Source of the DNA: Bradyrhizobium sp. 170
GTDB lineage: Bacteria > Pseudomonadota > Alphaproteobacteria > Rhizobiales > Xanthobacteraceae
Reading direction: 5' to 3'
DNA: 64,000 nucleotides
NCBI RefSeq assembly: GCF_023101085.1
Contig: NZ_CP064703.1
Coordinates: forward strand, 4,092,001 to 4,156,000
Positions within the stretch are counted from its first letter, which is position 1; the number at the start of each line of letters is the position of its first letter. This document shows, piece by piece, positions 47,116 to 56,119 of the stretch. The notes beneath the pieces are model-generated. The model was not told where the DNA came from and did not search any database. It saw only the letters and a program-made list of their open reading frames with translations. The position numbers were made by a program, and so were the translations under genes.

Positions 47116-48333
47116 ATGTCGTTCGATACGTCCACGCTATATCTGTTTGCCACGATGGTTGCAGGCATGCTCGGGGCCATGCTGCTGCTGTTCGGCAAGC
47201 AGGAAAACATTCCAGCCTTGAAGTGGTGGGGGACGGCCTATCTGCTTGGCGCATCGTCGGTGGCGATCTGGACCATCGGCGGCGCCAAACTCGGCGAGCC
47301 GCTGTTGCTGGCGCTGCATGCGCTTGGTTTCGTGGCCTGCGGCATGGTCTGGAACGCCTCGCGCGTATTCCACGGCCGCAAGCCCAATCTGCCGGGGCTG
47401 TTGTTTGGCGCGGTCGTCTGGGTCGGCACGGTGCTGGCTTTGCCATCATTGAATCCCGCGATGCGGCTGATCGTCGGTGCGGCGATTGTTGCGATCTATG
47501 CGGGGCTGACGGCTTCCGAATTGTGGAGCGAGCGGCGGCGGACGATGCACAAGCGCTGGCCGACGATTGTCGTACCCGTGATGCATGGTTGCGTGCTGGC
47601 GCTGCCGATCCTGCTCGGCAGTCTGCTGCGCCCGCATGACGAAACCTTCACCAGTAGCATCTGGGTGACGGCGTTCTCGATCGAACTGGTGCTGTATGCG
47701 ATCGGCACGGTGTTCGTCATCTTCATGCTAGTGTCGGACCGCGCCGTGACGGTGCACAAGACCGCGGCTTCGGTCGATCCCTTGAGCGGAATGCTGAACC
47801 GCCGTGGTTTTTCGGAAGCCTGCAACCGGGTGATCGAACGCGAGGCCGCCGCGGGGCGACCGGTGTCGGTGATGATTTTCGATATCGACCATTTCAAGAG
47901 CATCAACGACCGCTTTGGCCATCCCGCCGGCGACGAGATCCTCAAATTGTTCTCTACCGTCGTGGTCAGCAATTTGCGCATCAGCGACCTGTCGGGGCGG
48001 ATCGGCGGCGAGGAGTTCGCGGCGTTGCTGGCGTGTCCGCTGGAAGAGGGCGTGATCGTGGCCGAGCGCGTGCGCGAGGCGTTCGAGGCGTCCAACATCG
48101 CCTGCGAGGAAGGCCCGGTCGATACCACGGTCAGCATCGGCGTCGCCGGCGGACCGGCGGGCACGGAGCTCGACGTGCTGCTGGCGGCGGCCGACACCGC
48201 GCTCTATCAGGCCAAGCGCAGCGGCCGTAACCGGGTCGAGGCCGCGGAAGAGCTGCCGCTGTCGCTGGAGAACTGGCGGCGCAAGACCGCCGGCCGCGCA
48301 GCTTCGCAACGCCAGGTGCCGGCGGCGACTTGA
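47116..48333 (+). CDS. Membrane-bound diguanylate cyclase
   Basis: The 405-residue protein has about six N-terminal membrane helices and a C-terminal GGDEF domain that makes cyclic di-GMP. The domain shows DPLSGMLNRRGF, SVMIFDIDHFKSINDRFGHP and the active-site loop GRIGGEEFAALL (GGEEF form, which is compatible with activity), then VSIGVAGG and TALYQAKRSGRNRV. No RxxD inhibitory site is evident before the loop. ATG 47116 (MSFDTSTLYLF) is the best start. Its sensory input is unknown. Confidence 0.9.
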   Translation: MSFDTSTLYLFATMVAGMLGAMLLLFGKQENIPALKWWGTAYLLGASSVAIWTIGGAKLGEPLLLALHALGFVACGMVWNASRVFHGRKPNLPGLLFGAVVWVGTVLALPSLNPAMRLIVGAAIVAIYAGLTASELWSERRRTMHKRWPTIVVPVMHGCVLALPILLGSLLRPHDETFTSSIWVTAFSIELVLYAIGTVFVIFMLVSDRAVTVHKTAASVDPLSGMLNRRGFSEACNRVIEREAAAGRPVSVMIFDIDHFKSINDRFGHPAGDEILKLFSTVVVSNLRISDLSGRIGGEEFAALLACPLEEGVIVAERVREAFEASNIACEEGPVDTTVSIGVAGGPAGTELDVLLAAADTALYQAKRSGRNRVEAAEELPLSLENWRRKTAGRAASQRQVPAAT

Positions 48334-48347
48334 CGAAGCGGGTGGCG

Positions 48348-48376
48348 TTGACGCCTGAGCGTTTTGCCGCCATATA
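48348..48376 (+). promoter_or_regulatory. Promoter of the threonine leader
   Basis: TTGACG (48348-48353), a 17-base spacer and CATATA (48371-48376). The leader ATG is at 48383, about where transcription should start, so the leader mRNA may be leaderless. Confidence 0.55.
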
Positions 48377-48382
48377 CAAAGC

Positions 48383-48460
48383 ATGAATAAGCTTCTCTCA
48401 GCCGCATTGACCACCACCGCGACCGCTTACGGCGGATCGCCTTCTGGTCGTGCGCGCTAG
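48383..48460 (+). CDS. Threonine-rich leader peptide of the thrS attenuator
   Basis: A 25-residue frame starts [18 protein letters not shown] and has four Thr codons, all ACC, at positions 10, 11, 12 and 14. Threonine or tRNA-Thr shortage would stall ribosomes there. Downstream segments can fold in exclusive ways: CGACC (48420-48424) with GGTCG (48446-48450); CCTTCTGG (48440-48447) with CCAGAA (48478-48483), and the terminator stem from 48479. This is the layout of classical amino-acid attenuators. No ribosome site precedes the ATG, which lies 7 bases after the -10 element, as in the leaderless trpL of rhizobia. Confidence 0.8.
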   Translation: MNKLLSAALTTTATAYGGSPSGRAR

Positions 48461-48478
48461 AGACAAGCGTACTTCAGC

Positions 48479-48522
48479 CAGAAAAGGCCCCGCCGGTGAC
48501 GGACGGGGCCTTTTCTGTTTTT
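48479..48522 (+). terminator. Attenuator terminator before thrS
   Basis: A perfect 14-base stem, CAGAAAAGGCCCCG (48479-48492) with CGGGGCCTTTTCTG (48504-48517), is followed by TTTTT. Its left arm overlaps CCAGAA, which can instead pair with the antiterminator segment at 48440-48447. Confidence 0.92.
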
Positions 48523-48567
48523 GATGGTCCCCCGTCCGCGCTTTTTCCCCTCGCAAGGATTACAGCT

Positions 48568-49778
48568 ATGGACGATCTCGACCACAGAAATCTCGGTGTG
48601 CAGCTCAAGCTCTGGCACCTTCAGGAAGATGCGCCGGGCATGGTGTTCTGGCATCCGCGCGGCTACGCGGTCTATCGGGTGCTGGAGGACTATCTCCGGC
48701 GCAAGATGCGCCAAGCCGGCTATGCCGAGGTCCGGACGCCGCAGCTGCTGCCAAAGGAGTTTTGGGGCCGCAGCGGCCACTGGGACAAGTTCGGCGAGCA
48801 CATGTTCCGGGTCGACGACGGCGAGCACGCGATGGCGCTGAAACCGATGTCGTGCCCGTGCCACGTGCAGATCTTCAACAAGGGCCTGCGCTCGTGGCGG
48901 GAGCTTCCGATCCGCTATGCCGAGTTCGGCGCCTGCCACCGCAATGAGCCGTCCGGTTCGCTGCACGGCATCATGCGGACGCGCGCCTTCGAGCAGGACG
49001 ACGCGCATGTGTTTTGCCGCGAGCAGGACGTCGAGGGCGAAGTCGCGTGCTTTATCGCCCTGCTGGACGAGGTCTATCGCGACCTCGGCTTTCCCGACTA
49101 CGAGGTGGCGCTGGCGACGCGGCCAGCGGTGCGCGCCGGCGACGACGCGACGTGGGACTGGTCGGAGGCGAAGCTCGGCGATGCCGCGCGGCAATGCGGC
49201 CTCGCGCCTCAGATCAACCCCGGCGAAGGCGCGTTCTACGGACCGAAGCTGGAATTTGCGCTGCGCGACCGGCTGGGACGATCCTGGCAGTGCGGCCAGT
49301 GCAACTCGACGGCGTGCTGCCGCAGCGGCTCGAGGCGTCCTACGTCGCCCCCGACGGCAGCCGTGCGAGGCCCCTGATGATCCACCACGCCATCTTCGGA
49401 TCGCTCAGTCGCATGATCGCGATCCTGCTCGAGCACCATGGCGGCGTGCTTCCGTTCTGGCTGTCGCCGGACCAGGTGGCGGTTGCGCCGATCTCGAAAG
49501 ACCAGGCCGGATACGGCGCGGACGTGCTGACGGCGTTTTGGGATGCCGGGATCCGCGCCGTTGCCTATGACGGCGCCGATACCCTTTCGCGGCGCATCGT
49601 GGCGGCGCATGAAATGGCGGTGCCGGTGATGGCTATCGTCGGCGGGCGCGAGATGAGGGACGGCCGGGTGAGTCTGCGCGCGCGCGACGGCTCACAGGCC
49701 GACGTTCCGCTGGCCGAGGCGGTGTCCCGCCTGCAGGCGAGGGCCCGGCCGGGCGCCAATATGGCCGAAGCCTTGTAA
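48568..49778 (+). pseudogene. thrS: Short threonyl-tRNA synthetase (ThrS-like), frameshifted
   Basis: The gene would make a threonine-tRNA ligase core of about 403 residues: class II catalytic domain plus C-terminal anticodon-binding domain, without the N-terminal TGS and editing domains. Motif 2 reads [20 protein letters not shown], the zinc ligands are Cys96 ([10 protein letters not shown]), His147 (DDAHVFC) and the His in IHHAIFGSLSRM. ATG 48568 has AAGGA upstream. At 49297-49298 one base is missing: the frame runs WQCG, then only two bases, then continues as [11 protein letters not shown] in the next frame to 49778. In the first frame it ends at 49377. It lies behind a Thr leader and terminator. 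It is either a recent pseudogene or an assembly error. Confidence 0.85.
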
Positions 49779-49962
49779 ACGTGCCTCAGGCGCACGCCGA
49801 TCGGTGGATCCCTAGCCAGCCGGCGTTGGCGCAGCGCCCGCGGACGCAGGATCCTGGGCAAGCGGGCCATAGGAAGAGGCGGTATGTCGCCTGCACATCG
49901 ATTCATTTCGCTGCCGATGCGGAGTTTGGTCCTTTGACCCGAAGCGGTCACTTGCGATTTAA

Positions 49963-49976
49963 AGACCAATTGGTCT
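49963..49976. promoter_or_regulatory. TetR operator upstream of the tetR gene
   Basis: AGACCAATTGGTCT is a perfect 14-base palindrome 11 bases before the tetR ATG (49988). A variant of the same site, AGACTGATCGGTCT, precedes the transporter gene. Confidence 0.75.
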
Positions 49977-49987
49977 ATATGTTAGCA

Positions 49988-50602
49988 ATGAGCCACCAAA
50001 CACCAGTGCAGTTGCCCCGTGGCCGCCCCCGAAGTTTTGACGTGGAAGCCGCTGTCGAACGCGCGATGGGTGTGTTCTGGTCGCGCGGCTATCACGCCAC
50101 GGCGCTCCCGGACCTTCTTCGCGCGACAAAGCTCTCGCGTGGCAGCCTTTACGCCGCTTTCGGTGACAAGCACTCGCTCTTCTTGCGTGCGCTTGATCGC
50201 TACATTGCCGATGCCCTGACACGGATGGATATCGAACTTGACCCCCGCAGAGAGCCGGTCGACGGCCTGCGGGCCTACCTTGCCGGCTACGTTGACCGCA
50301 CGACCGGTGCCAGTGGTCGGCGCGGATGCCTGCTGGTGGCCACAGCCATGGAACTGGCCGGCCAGGATGCTGAAGTTGGCCGTCGCATCGCCAGCTTTTT
50401 CAAAGCCATGGAGGCCAAGGTGGCCCATACACTTTCCCGTGCGAAGACGGCGGGCAAGTTGGCCGATGGCGTTGAGCCTTCAAGTGCCGCCCGAATTCTC
50501 GTCTGTTTCGTTGAGGGGCTGCGAGTGGTCGGCAAAACGGCGCCGACACGGATCACATCGCAAGCCACCGCTGACGCTCTTCTCGACCGCTTCATTAGGT
50601 AA
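49988..50602 (+). CDS. TetR-family transcriptional regulator
   Basis: The 204-residue protein has an N-terminal helix-turn-helix: RGRPRSFDVEAAVERAMGVF, WSRGYHATALPDLLRATKLS and RGSLYAAFGDKHSLF. The C-terminal domain contains GRRGCLLVATAMEL, common in the AcrR/YcdC-like subgroup. Palindromes before its own start and before the next gene suggest autoregulation and control of the DMT transporter. ATG 49979 is a slightly longer alternative start. Confidence 0.9.
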   Translation: MSHQTPVQLPRGRPRSFDVEAAVERAMGVFWSRGYHATALPDLLRATKLSRGSLYAAFGDKHSLFLRALDRYIADALTRMDIELDPRREPVDGLRAYLAGYVDRTTGASGRRGCLLVATAMELAGQDAEVGRRIASFFKAMEAKVAHTLSRAKTAGKLADGVEPSSAARILVCFVEGLRVVGKTAPTRITSQATADALLDRFIR

Positions 50603-50644
50603 ACAACCCATGGACGCCTCCGCTATTGGCGCGCGCCGATATAT

Positions 50645-50658
50645 AGACTGATCGGTCT
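50645..50658 (+). promoter_or_regulatory. TetR operator upstream of the transporter gene
   Basis: AGACTGATCGGTCT is an imperfect palindrome with the same AGACy...rGTCT ends as the site at 49963-49976. It lies 17 bases before the transporter ATG, next to the AAAGGAAAG ribosome site. Confidence 0.65.
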
Positions 50659-50674
50659 TGAAAGGAAAGATGCC

Positions 50675-51535
50675 ATGTCTGCCATCCAGATCGTCTGCGC
50701 GGTGGCCGTTCCCTTGCTCTGGGGTTACCAGTTCGTGGAGATCAAAGTGGGCGTTGCGGAGTTTCCGCCTCTCTTCTTCCTCGCACTGCGCTTCCTGGCC
50801 ATCGCGCTTCTGCTTGTTCCGTTCGTAAAAAGGCCTTCGCGTCAACAGTTCGGCCCTATCGCAGCTATTTCGATTTTCCTTGGTGGACTGAACTTCGGGC
50901 TCTTCTATGTTGGCCTTGGGCTCGGCTCAGGAAGCATGTCGGCCGTCGCATATCAACTCGCCACGCCCTTCACCGTCCTGCTGGCGTGGCCGCTGCTCGC
51001 GGAGAGGCCGTCTCTCACCACGTCCGCCGGAGTGGTGACGGCATTCGTCGGCGTGGTCGTGTTGGCAGCGGAGCCTGGCCTGTCGGCACACGCGCTTCCG
51101 CTGCTGCTTGTGGTCGGGGCAGCCTTCGCATTCGCGGTGTCCAACATCTTGACGAAACGCTACGGCCCTTTTGATCCCCTGATGTTGATGGGGTGGTCGT
51201 CGCTGCTCACGGTGCCTCAGGTCATGTTGATGTCGTTACTCATTGAACATGGACAACTGGCAAGCCTTGTCACGGCGGATGAACGTGGCTGGCTGGCACT
51301 CGCCTACACAATTTTCATCGGAGGAATTGTTGGGTTCGGACTTTGGTTCTGGCTGATTGCCCGATGCTCCATGGGCCGCGTCGCACCCTTCGGTCTGCTG
51401 CTTCCGGTGTTCGCCTTGATTTCGAGCGTGTTGTTCCTTGGCGACCGCATGACCCCAAAGTTGATTGTCGGTGGGCTGCTCGCGATCTCCGGCGTCGCCA
51501 TTACACAAGTAAGACCGAGCGCTCGACCAATTTGA
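50675..51535 (+). CDS. EamA/DMT-family transporter
   Basis: The 286-residue protein has ten membrane helices arranged as two EamA repeats (ALLWGYQFVEIKVGV near the start; FAVSNILTKRYGPF in the second half). It resembles the YdcZ/RhaT-type metabolite exporters. With a TetR gene and paired operators directly upstream, it is probably a regulated efflux pump. Substrate unknown. Confidence 0.88.
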   Translation: MSAIQIVCAVAVPLLWGYQFVEIKVGVAEFPPLFFLALRFLAIALLLVPFVKRPSRQQFGPIAAISIFLGGLNFGLFYVGLGLGSGSMSAVAYQLATPFTVLLAWPLLAERPSLTTSAGVVTAFVGVVVLAAEPGLSAHALPLLLVVGAAFAFAVSNILTKRYGPFDPLMLMGWSSLLTVPQVMLMSLLIEHGQLASLVTADERGWLALAYTIFIGGIVGFGLWFWLIARCSMGRVAPFGLLLPVFALISSVLFLGDRMTPKLIVGGLLAISGVAITQVRPSARPI

Positions 51536-51608
51536 ACCCGGAAGGCGCGTCGTGGCGACTTTCGGGGCATAGCGGATATTGGTCAAGCCCGCACCAATCA
51601 ATCTCGAT

Positions 51609-52457
51609 TTATGAGTACGCACCCTGGTGCGACAGGCCGGCCTTGATCGCGAGCTCCTGCACGACGGCCGCGACACGCATCAGTTGGGGCAGGGCCTGGT
51701 CGCGGAAGGCGGCCATATCCATGCGTGTCGCATCGACCGTCACGCTCAAACCGGCAGTTACCGAACCTTGCGCGCTGAAGATCGGCGCGGCCAGCGTGCG
51801 CAGACCATAGGCATTTTCGCCGTCGGAAACCGCGTAGCCCTGCTGCCTGACCAGGTCGAGCCGGTCGAGCAGGGCATCGAGGTCGGTCAGCGTTCGCTCC
51901 GACAATTTGATGCGCGGCCGCAATTCCAAACGGCGAATTTGCTCGTCGCGCGGCAGGTGCGCCAGCATGATATGGCCGAGGGCTGCACTGTAAGCCGGAA
52001 TTCGCGTGCCGGGCCGGCGGTCCATCTTGTGGCGGTCGAGGCCAGTGCCGAGGCGAGCGAGATAGATCACGTCGCCTCCATCGAGTGCGCCGAGTGACGC
52101 CGCGTCGCTCACTGACGGCACGAGGTCGCGCAGCAACGGCTCGGCCAAAGCGCGCAGCGTTCCGCCCGATAGCACCGTGTAGCCGAGATCGAGACAGGCG
52201 ACGCCGAGCCGGAACCGGCGGCTCTGCGGAATGCTCTGGAGATAGCCGAGTTCAGTCAGGGTCTGGATCAGGCGGAACGCCGTTCCGCGATCGAGATTGG
52301 CGCGCGCGGCAATCTCGCTGAGCGTCAATTCATAGGCCTCGCTGGAAAAGCTCCGCAGCACCGCGAAGGCCTTGCCGACGGAGGCAACGTAGTTCTTGGG
52401 ATTCTTCGGCGGTGTGGGGGGCGCGCGCTTGGCGGGTGCTTTGCGTGCCTTGGCCAT
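51609..52457 (-). CDS. IclR-family transcriptional regulator
   Basis: The 282-residue protein has a Lys/Pro-rich N-terminal tail, the IclR winged helix (SVGKAFAVLRSFSSEAYEL, LSEIAARANLDRGTAFRLIQ, TLTELGYL) and the IclR ligand domain (LGALDGGDVIYLARL, RPGTRIPAYSAALGHIMLAH, YAVSDGENAYGLRTLAAPIF). It diverges from the catabolic operon at 52588 and an IclR-type box lies between, so it is the likely regulator of that operon. Confidence 0.92.
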   Translation of the reverse strand: MAKARKAPAKRAPPTPPKNPKNYVASVGKAFAVLRSFSSEAYELTLSEIAARANLDRGTAFRLIQTLTELGYLQSIPQSRRFRLGVACLDLGYTVLSGGTLRALAEPLLRDLVPSVSDAASLGALDGGDVIYLARLGTGLDRHKMDRRPGTRIPAYSAALGHIMLAHLPRDEQIRRLELRPRIKLSERTLTDLDALLDRLDLVRQQGYAVSDGENAYGLRTLAAPIFSAQGSVTAGLSVTVDATRMDMAAFRDQALPQLMRVAAVVQELAIKAGLSHQGAYS

Positions 52458-52544
52458 CTCAATACCTGCTTTGCAATAACGACGGTCGGTGGCCCTTGAC
52501 GCGGCGCAGGCCCGGTCTTACGAAGGTGCATAAAATACAACAAA

Positions 52545-52561
52545 TGTTCGCATTCCGAACA
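52545..52561. promoter_or_regulatory. IclR-type operator
   Basis: TGTTCG-CATTC-CGAACA is a perfect 6-base inverted repeat with a 5-base centre in the 130-base gap between iclR and the operon. It resembles known IclR/PcaR boxes. Confidence 0.75.
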
Positions 52562-52587
52562 ATGCTTTTTCGGCGATCGGAGGAAGT

Positions 52588-53511
52588 TTGTCAACATCGT
52601 CCCTGCATCCTCATGGCGTGTTCAGTGCGGCGCTGACGCCGCTCGACGCCGAGCTCGCCCCCGATCACGCGCGTTTCGTCGCGCATTGCCGCTACCTCCT
52701 GAGTGAGGGCTGCGATGGCATCGCGCTGCTCGGCACCACCGGCGAGGCTAACTCCTTCTCGGCTGCAGAACGCACCGCGCTGCTCGAGGCGGTCGTGCGG
52801 GATGGCATCGCGCCGAGCCGGCTGCTGCCCGGGACCGGCGTCGCGGCGCTCAGCGAAACGGTGGCGCTGACACGCCACGCGCTCTCCGTCGGCGTCGATA
52901 CCGTGGTGATGCTGCCGCCATTCTACTACAAGGGCGTCACCGACGACGGCGTCTATGCGTCCTACAGCGAAGTCGTGCAGCGGCTTGGCGATGCCCGGCT
53001 GCGGATCGTGCTCTACCATATTCCGCAGATGTCGGCGCAGCCGATCTCGCATGCATTGATCGAGCGGCTGCGCGCGGCCTATCCGACGACCTTTATCGGA
53101 ATCAAGGATTCTTCGGGCGACTTCGCCAACATGACCGCGATGGTCGAGCGCTTTCCGGGCTTTGCGGTGCTGGCCGGCGCGGATCCGTTGCTCTTGCCGC
53201 TGCTGCGCAAGGGCGGCGCGGGGTGCATCACCGCGACCTCCAATCTCGTGGCGCGCGATCTCGCCTACGTCTACCGGCACTTCCGCGACCGTGACGATGA
53301 CGCCGCTCTTGCTGCCGCGCAGGCGCGCATCGTGAAGGCGCGAGAGCTCGTCTCACGTTTCCCGCAGATGGCATCGCTTAAGGCGCTGGTCGCTGAGCGT
53401 ACTGGCCATGCCGGATGGCAACGCCTCCGGCCGCCGCTGGAGTCTCTGCCGGCTGCGCATCTGAAAGAGCTGCTTGCGGACGCTGGCGCGTCTGCTGCCG
53501 TCAACGCCTAG
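52588..53511 (+). CDS. DapA-family aldolase/dehydratase
   Basis: The 307-residue TIM-barrel protein of the dihydrodipicolinate synthase family has GIALLGTTGEANSFS (pyruvate carboxylate-binding), Tyr in IVLYHIPQM, and the Schiff-base Lys in FIGIKDSSGD. Such proteins split or dehydrate 2-oxo acids. As first gene of a sugar-acid operon it is more likely catabolic than a lysine-pathway enzyme. TTG 52588 has GGAGGAAG right upstream. Confidence 0.85.
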   Translation: MSTSSLHPHGVFSAALTPLDAELAPDHARFVAHCRYLLSEGCDGIALLGTTGEANSFSAAERTALLEAVVRDGIAPSRLLPGTGVAALSETVALTRHALSVGVDTVVMLPPFYYKGVTDDGVYASYSEVVQRLGDARLRIVLYHIPQMSAQPISHALIERLRAAYPTTFIGIKDSSGDFANMTAMVERFPGFAVLAGADPLLLPLLRKGGAGCITATSNLVARDLAYVYRHFRDRDDDAALAAAQARIVKARELVSRFPQMASLKALVAERTGHAGWQRLRPPLESLPAAHLKELLADAGASAAVNA

Positions 53512-53534
53512 CGGCGTGAACACGGGGCGATCTG

Positions 53535-55004
53535 ATGTCCGAGTCCATCCAGGATGTCCTTGCCGGAATGGCGGCGCTGGTCGGCGACAATCACGTCATC
53601 GATTCCGGCTCCGATCAGGAGCCCTATGTAGTGGATTGGCGCGGACGCTATCGCGGTCGCGCCGTTGCGGTCGTGAAGCCCGGCTCGACCGCCGAGGTTG
53701 CGGCGGTTGTCCGCTATTGTACCGACAAGCGGCTGGCGATCGTCCCGCAGGGCGGCAACACCGGCATGTGCGGCGCCGCCACGCCGGATGACGGCGCGTT
53801 CAATGTCGTGATCCGGCTTGACCGCATGCGGCGCGTGCGCGACGTGAGCCCGCTCGCCAATACCATCACGGTGGAGTCCGGCTGCATCCTCGCCGAGGTG
53901 CAGGCCGCGGCCACGGCGGCGGACCGCTATTTTCCGTTGAGCCTCGGGGCCGAGGGCTCCTGCCAGATCGGCGGCAACATCTCGACCAATGCCGGTGGCA
54001 CGGCGGTGCTGCGCTACGGACCGATGCGGGATCTGGTGCTCGGGCTGGAAGTGGTGCTGCCGGACGGACGCATCTTCAACGGCCTGCGCGCGCTGCGCAA
54101 GGACAACACCGGCTACGCGCTCAAGCAGCTCTTCATCGGCGCGGAGGGAACGCTTGGCATCGTCACCGCGGCGGTGCTGAAGCTGTTTGCGCCGCCGCGC
54201 AGCTCGGCTCTGGCGCTGCTCAAATTGCATGATGTCGAGCAGGCCCTGCAGATCATGCAGCGCCTGCGCGGTGCCGTTGGCGACCGGCTCGGCAGCCTCG
54301 AAATCATGTCACGCAGCCAGATCGAGGCGATCGCTGCGACCGTGCCGCATGTCGCCATTCCCTTCGAGCTCACCACGCCGTGGTACCTGATCGTCGAACT
54401 GACCGACACGCTGGCCGGGATCGACCTCGACGAGCCGCTCGCCGCCGTGCTTTCGGAGGCGATGGATGCAGGCCTGGCCGAGGATGCCGTGCTAGCATCG
54501 AGCCTCGCCCAGGCCAAGGCGATCTGGGCGGTGCGGCACAGCGTGTCCGAAGGCAACAAGCGCAGCGGTTACGTGGTGTCGCACGACAGCGTGGTTCCGC
54601 TGGAAAACCAGGCCGCGTTCGCTACCAATGTCGAGACCAGGATCAGGGCGGCCGTTCCCCATGCGCGCGTGGTGATGCATGGCCATATCGGCGACGGCAA
54701 TATTCACGTGGTCGCCCTGATCGACCGCGATCGCTGCCATGACCCAGCCACGACCGCCGCGCTGGTGGCGCGGATCAACGAGATTGTCGACGACGAGACC
54801 GCGGCGCAGGGCGGCGCGATCAGCGCCGAGCACGGCATCGGCATCACCAATCGCGGCCGGCTCGCGCGCGTGGCCGATCCACTCGATATCGACCTGATGC
54901 GCGGCATCAAGCAACTGCTCGACCCGAACGGCCTGATGAATCCGGACAAGATCTTCGCGACCGAGCGTCGCGTGACCGCCGCTGCAGGAGAGGCATCACG
55001 ATGA
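53535..55004 (+). CDS. FAD-linked oxidase (D-2-hydroxy acid dehydrogenase type)
   Basis: The 489-residue protein of the GlcD / D-lactate dehydrogenase type has a PCMH FAD-binding domain (VPQGGNTGMCGAATPD, GAEGSCQIGGNISTNAGGTA) and a C-terminal domain with MHGHIGDGNIHVVAL and QGGAISAEHGIG. It oxidises 2-hydroxy acids to 2-oxo acids. Its stop overlaps the next start by four bases. Third-party electron acceptor unknown. Confidence 0.9.
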   Translation: MSESIQDVLAGMAALVGDNHVIDSGSDQEPYVVDWRGRYRGRAVAVVKPGSTAEVAAVVRYCTDKRLAIVPQGGNTGMCGAATPDDGAFNVVIRLDRMRRVRDVSPLANTITVESGCILAEVQAAATAADRYFPLSLGAEGSCQIGGNISTNAGGTAVLRYGPMRDLVLGLEVVLPDGRIFNGLRALRKDNTGYALKQLFIGAEGTLGIVTAAVLKLFAPPRSSALALLKLHDVEQALQIMQRLRGAVGDRLGSLEIMSRSQIEAIAATVPHVAIPFELTTPWYLIVELTDTLAGIDLDEPLAAVLSEAMDAGLAEDAVLASSLAQAKAIWAVRHSVSEGNKRSGYVVSHDSVVPLENQAAFATNVETRIRAAVPHARVVMHGHIGDGNIHVVALIDRDRCHDPATTAALVARINEIVDDETAAQGGAISAEHGIGITNRGRLARVADPLDIDLMRGIKQLLDPNGLMNPDKIFATERRVTAAAGEASR

Positions 55005-56119
55005 CGAGCATCCGCCTTCTTGCCGACGACCTGACCGGTGCGCTCGACACCGCGGCCGAGTTCGTCGGGCTGTGCGGACCGTTCGACGTGACCTGGCGCG
55101 AGGCGCTCTCGGCGAACAGCGCGCCGAGCCTTGCGATCGACAGCGGCACACGCGAGCTCGCAAGGGCTGAGAGCGCCGAGATCGTCGGACATCTCGCGCC
55201 GCTGCTGCGCGAGGGCGAGGGCACGATCGCCTACAAGAAAGTCGACAGCCTGCTGCGCGGTGCGTGGGCGGCGGAACTTGGCGCCTGCCTGCGCAGCGGC
55301 CGCTGGGCCTCCTGCGTCGTCGCGCCGGCCTTCGACTATCAGGGGCGCCGCACCCGCGACGGTCAGCAATTCGCGCGAACGCCGGATGGCGATTGGTATC
55401 CGGTCGGCGAGAATCTGCTGGCGCAATTGAAAGCGGTGAATATCGACGCCCGGCAAGGCGGGCCCGATACGCTGTCTCATGGTGGCGTGCAGGTCTTCGA
55501 TGCCGAAAGCGACCGGGATCTCGATCGCGTAGTCGAGATGGGACGGCGCCTGGCCGCGCCCGTCCTGTGGTGCGGGAGCGGCGGACTGGCCGGTGCACTG
55601 GCGCGCGGCAGCCGCGCCGATGTACCGCGCCATCTGAAGAAGCCGGTGCTGGGATTGTTCGGATCCGATCAGATCGTCACCGCGTCCCAGCTTGAGGCGT
55701 GCGGCGAGGCCACTATCGCGCTTGCCGAACGCGACGCCGGAGGTGCGGCGCGGGTGCACCGCAAGCTCGCCGATGACGGTGTCGCACTGGTGAAATTTTC
55801 GCTGTCCGGGAGATTGTCGCGCGCAGAGGCGGCACATCGGATCGCGCATGAAATGACCACGCTGATCGGAGCGATTGATCCTCCCGGTACGCTGATCGTC
55901 GCCGGCGGCGAGACCCTGAAGGCCGTCTGCGTCGCGCTCGGTGCGCACGCGTTGCAGGTCGCCGGGCGTCTCGTGCCGGGGTTGCCGCGCTCGATTTTGC
56001 AGGGCGGCCGGTGGGCCGGTGTCGACGTGATCTCAAAATCCGGAGCATTTGGTACAAGGGAGCTGTGGCGCGACCTGCTCCAGGACAATCAATTGCTCAA
56101 CACAGGGAACCCGACATGA
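55001..56119 (+). CDS. Four-carbon acid sugar kinase (DUF1537)
   Basis: The 372-residue protein belongs to the kinase family once called DUF1537. It has LLADDLTGALDTAAEFV at the N-terminus (substrate Asp-Asp), YKKVDSLLRG, WCGSGGLAGAL, VAGGETLKAV in the nucleotide part, and LQGGRWAGVDVISKSGAFGT at the end, all typical. Members phosphorylate D-threonate, L-threonate or erythronate at C4. It overlaps its neighbours by four bases on both sides. The pairing with a PdxA2-type gene fits a D-threonate or similar pathway. Confidence 0.9.
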   Translation: MTSIRLLADDLTGALDTAAEFVGLCGPFDVTWREALSANSAPSLAIDSGTRELARAESAEIVGHLAPLLREGEGTIAYKKVDSLLRGAWAAELGACLRSGRWASCVVAPAFDYQGRRTRDGQQFARTPDGDWYPVGENLLAQLKAVNIDARQGGPDTLSHGGVQVFDAESDRDLDRVVEMGRRLAAPVLWCGSGGLAGALARGSRADVPRHLKKPVLGLFGSDQIVTASQLEACGEATIALAERDAGGAARVHRKLADDGVALVKFSLSGRLSRAEAAHRIAHEMTTLIGAIDPPGTLIVAGGETLKAVCVALGAHALQVAGRLVPGLPRSILQGGRWAGVDVISKSGAFGTRELWRDLLQDNQLLNTGNPT

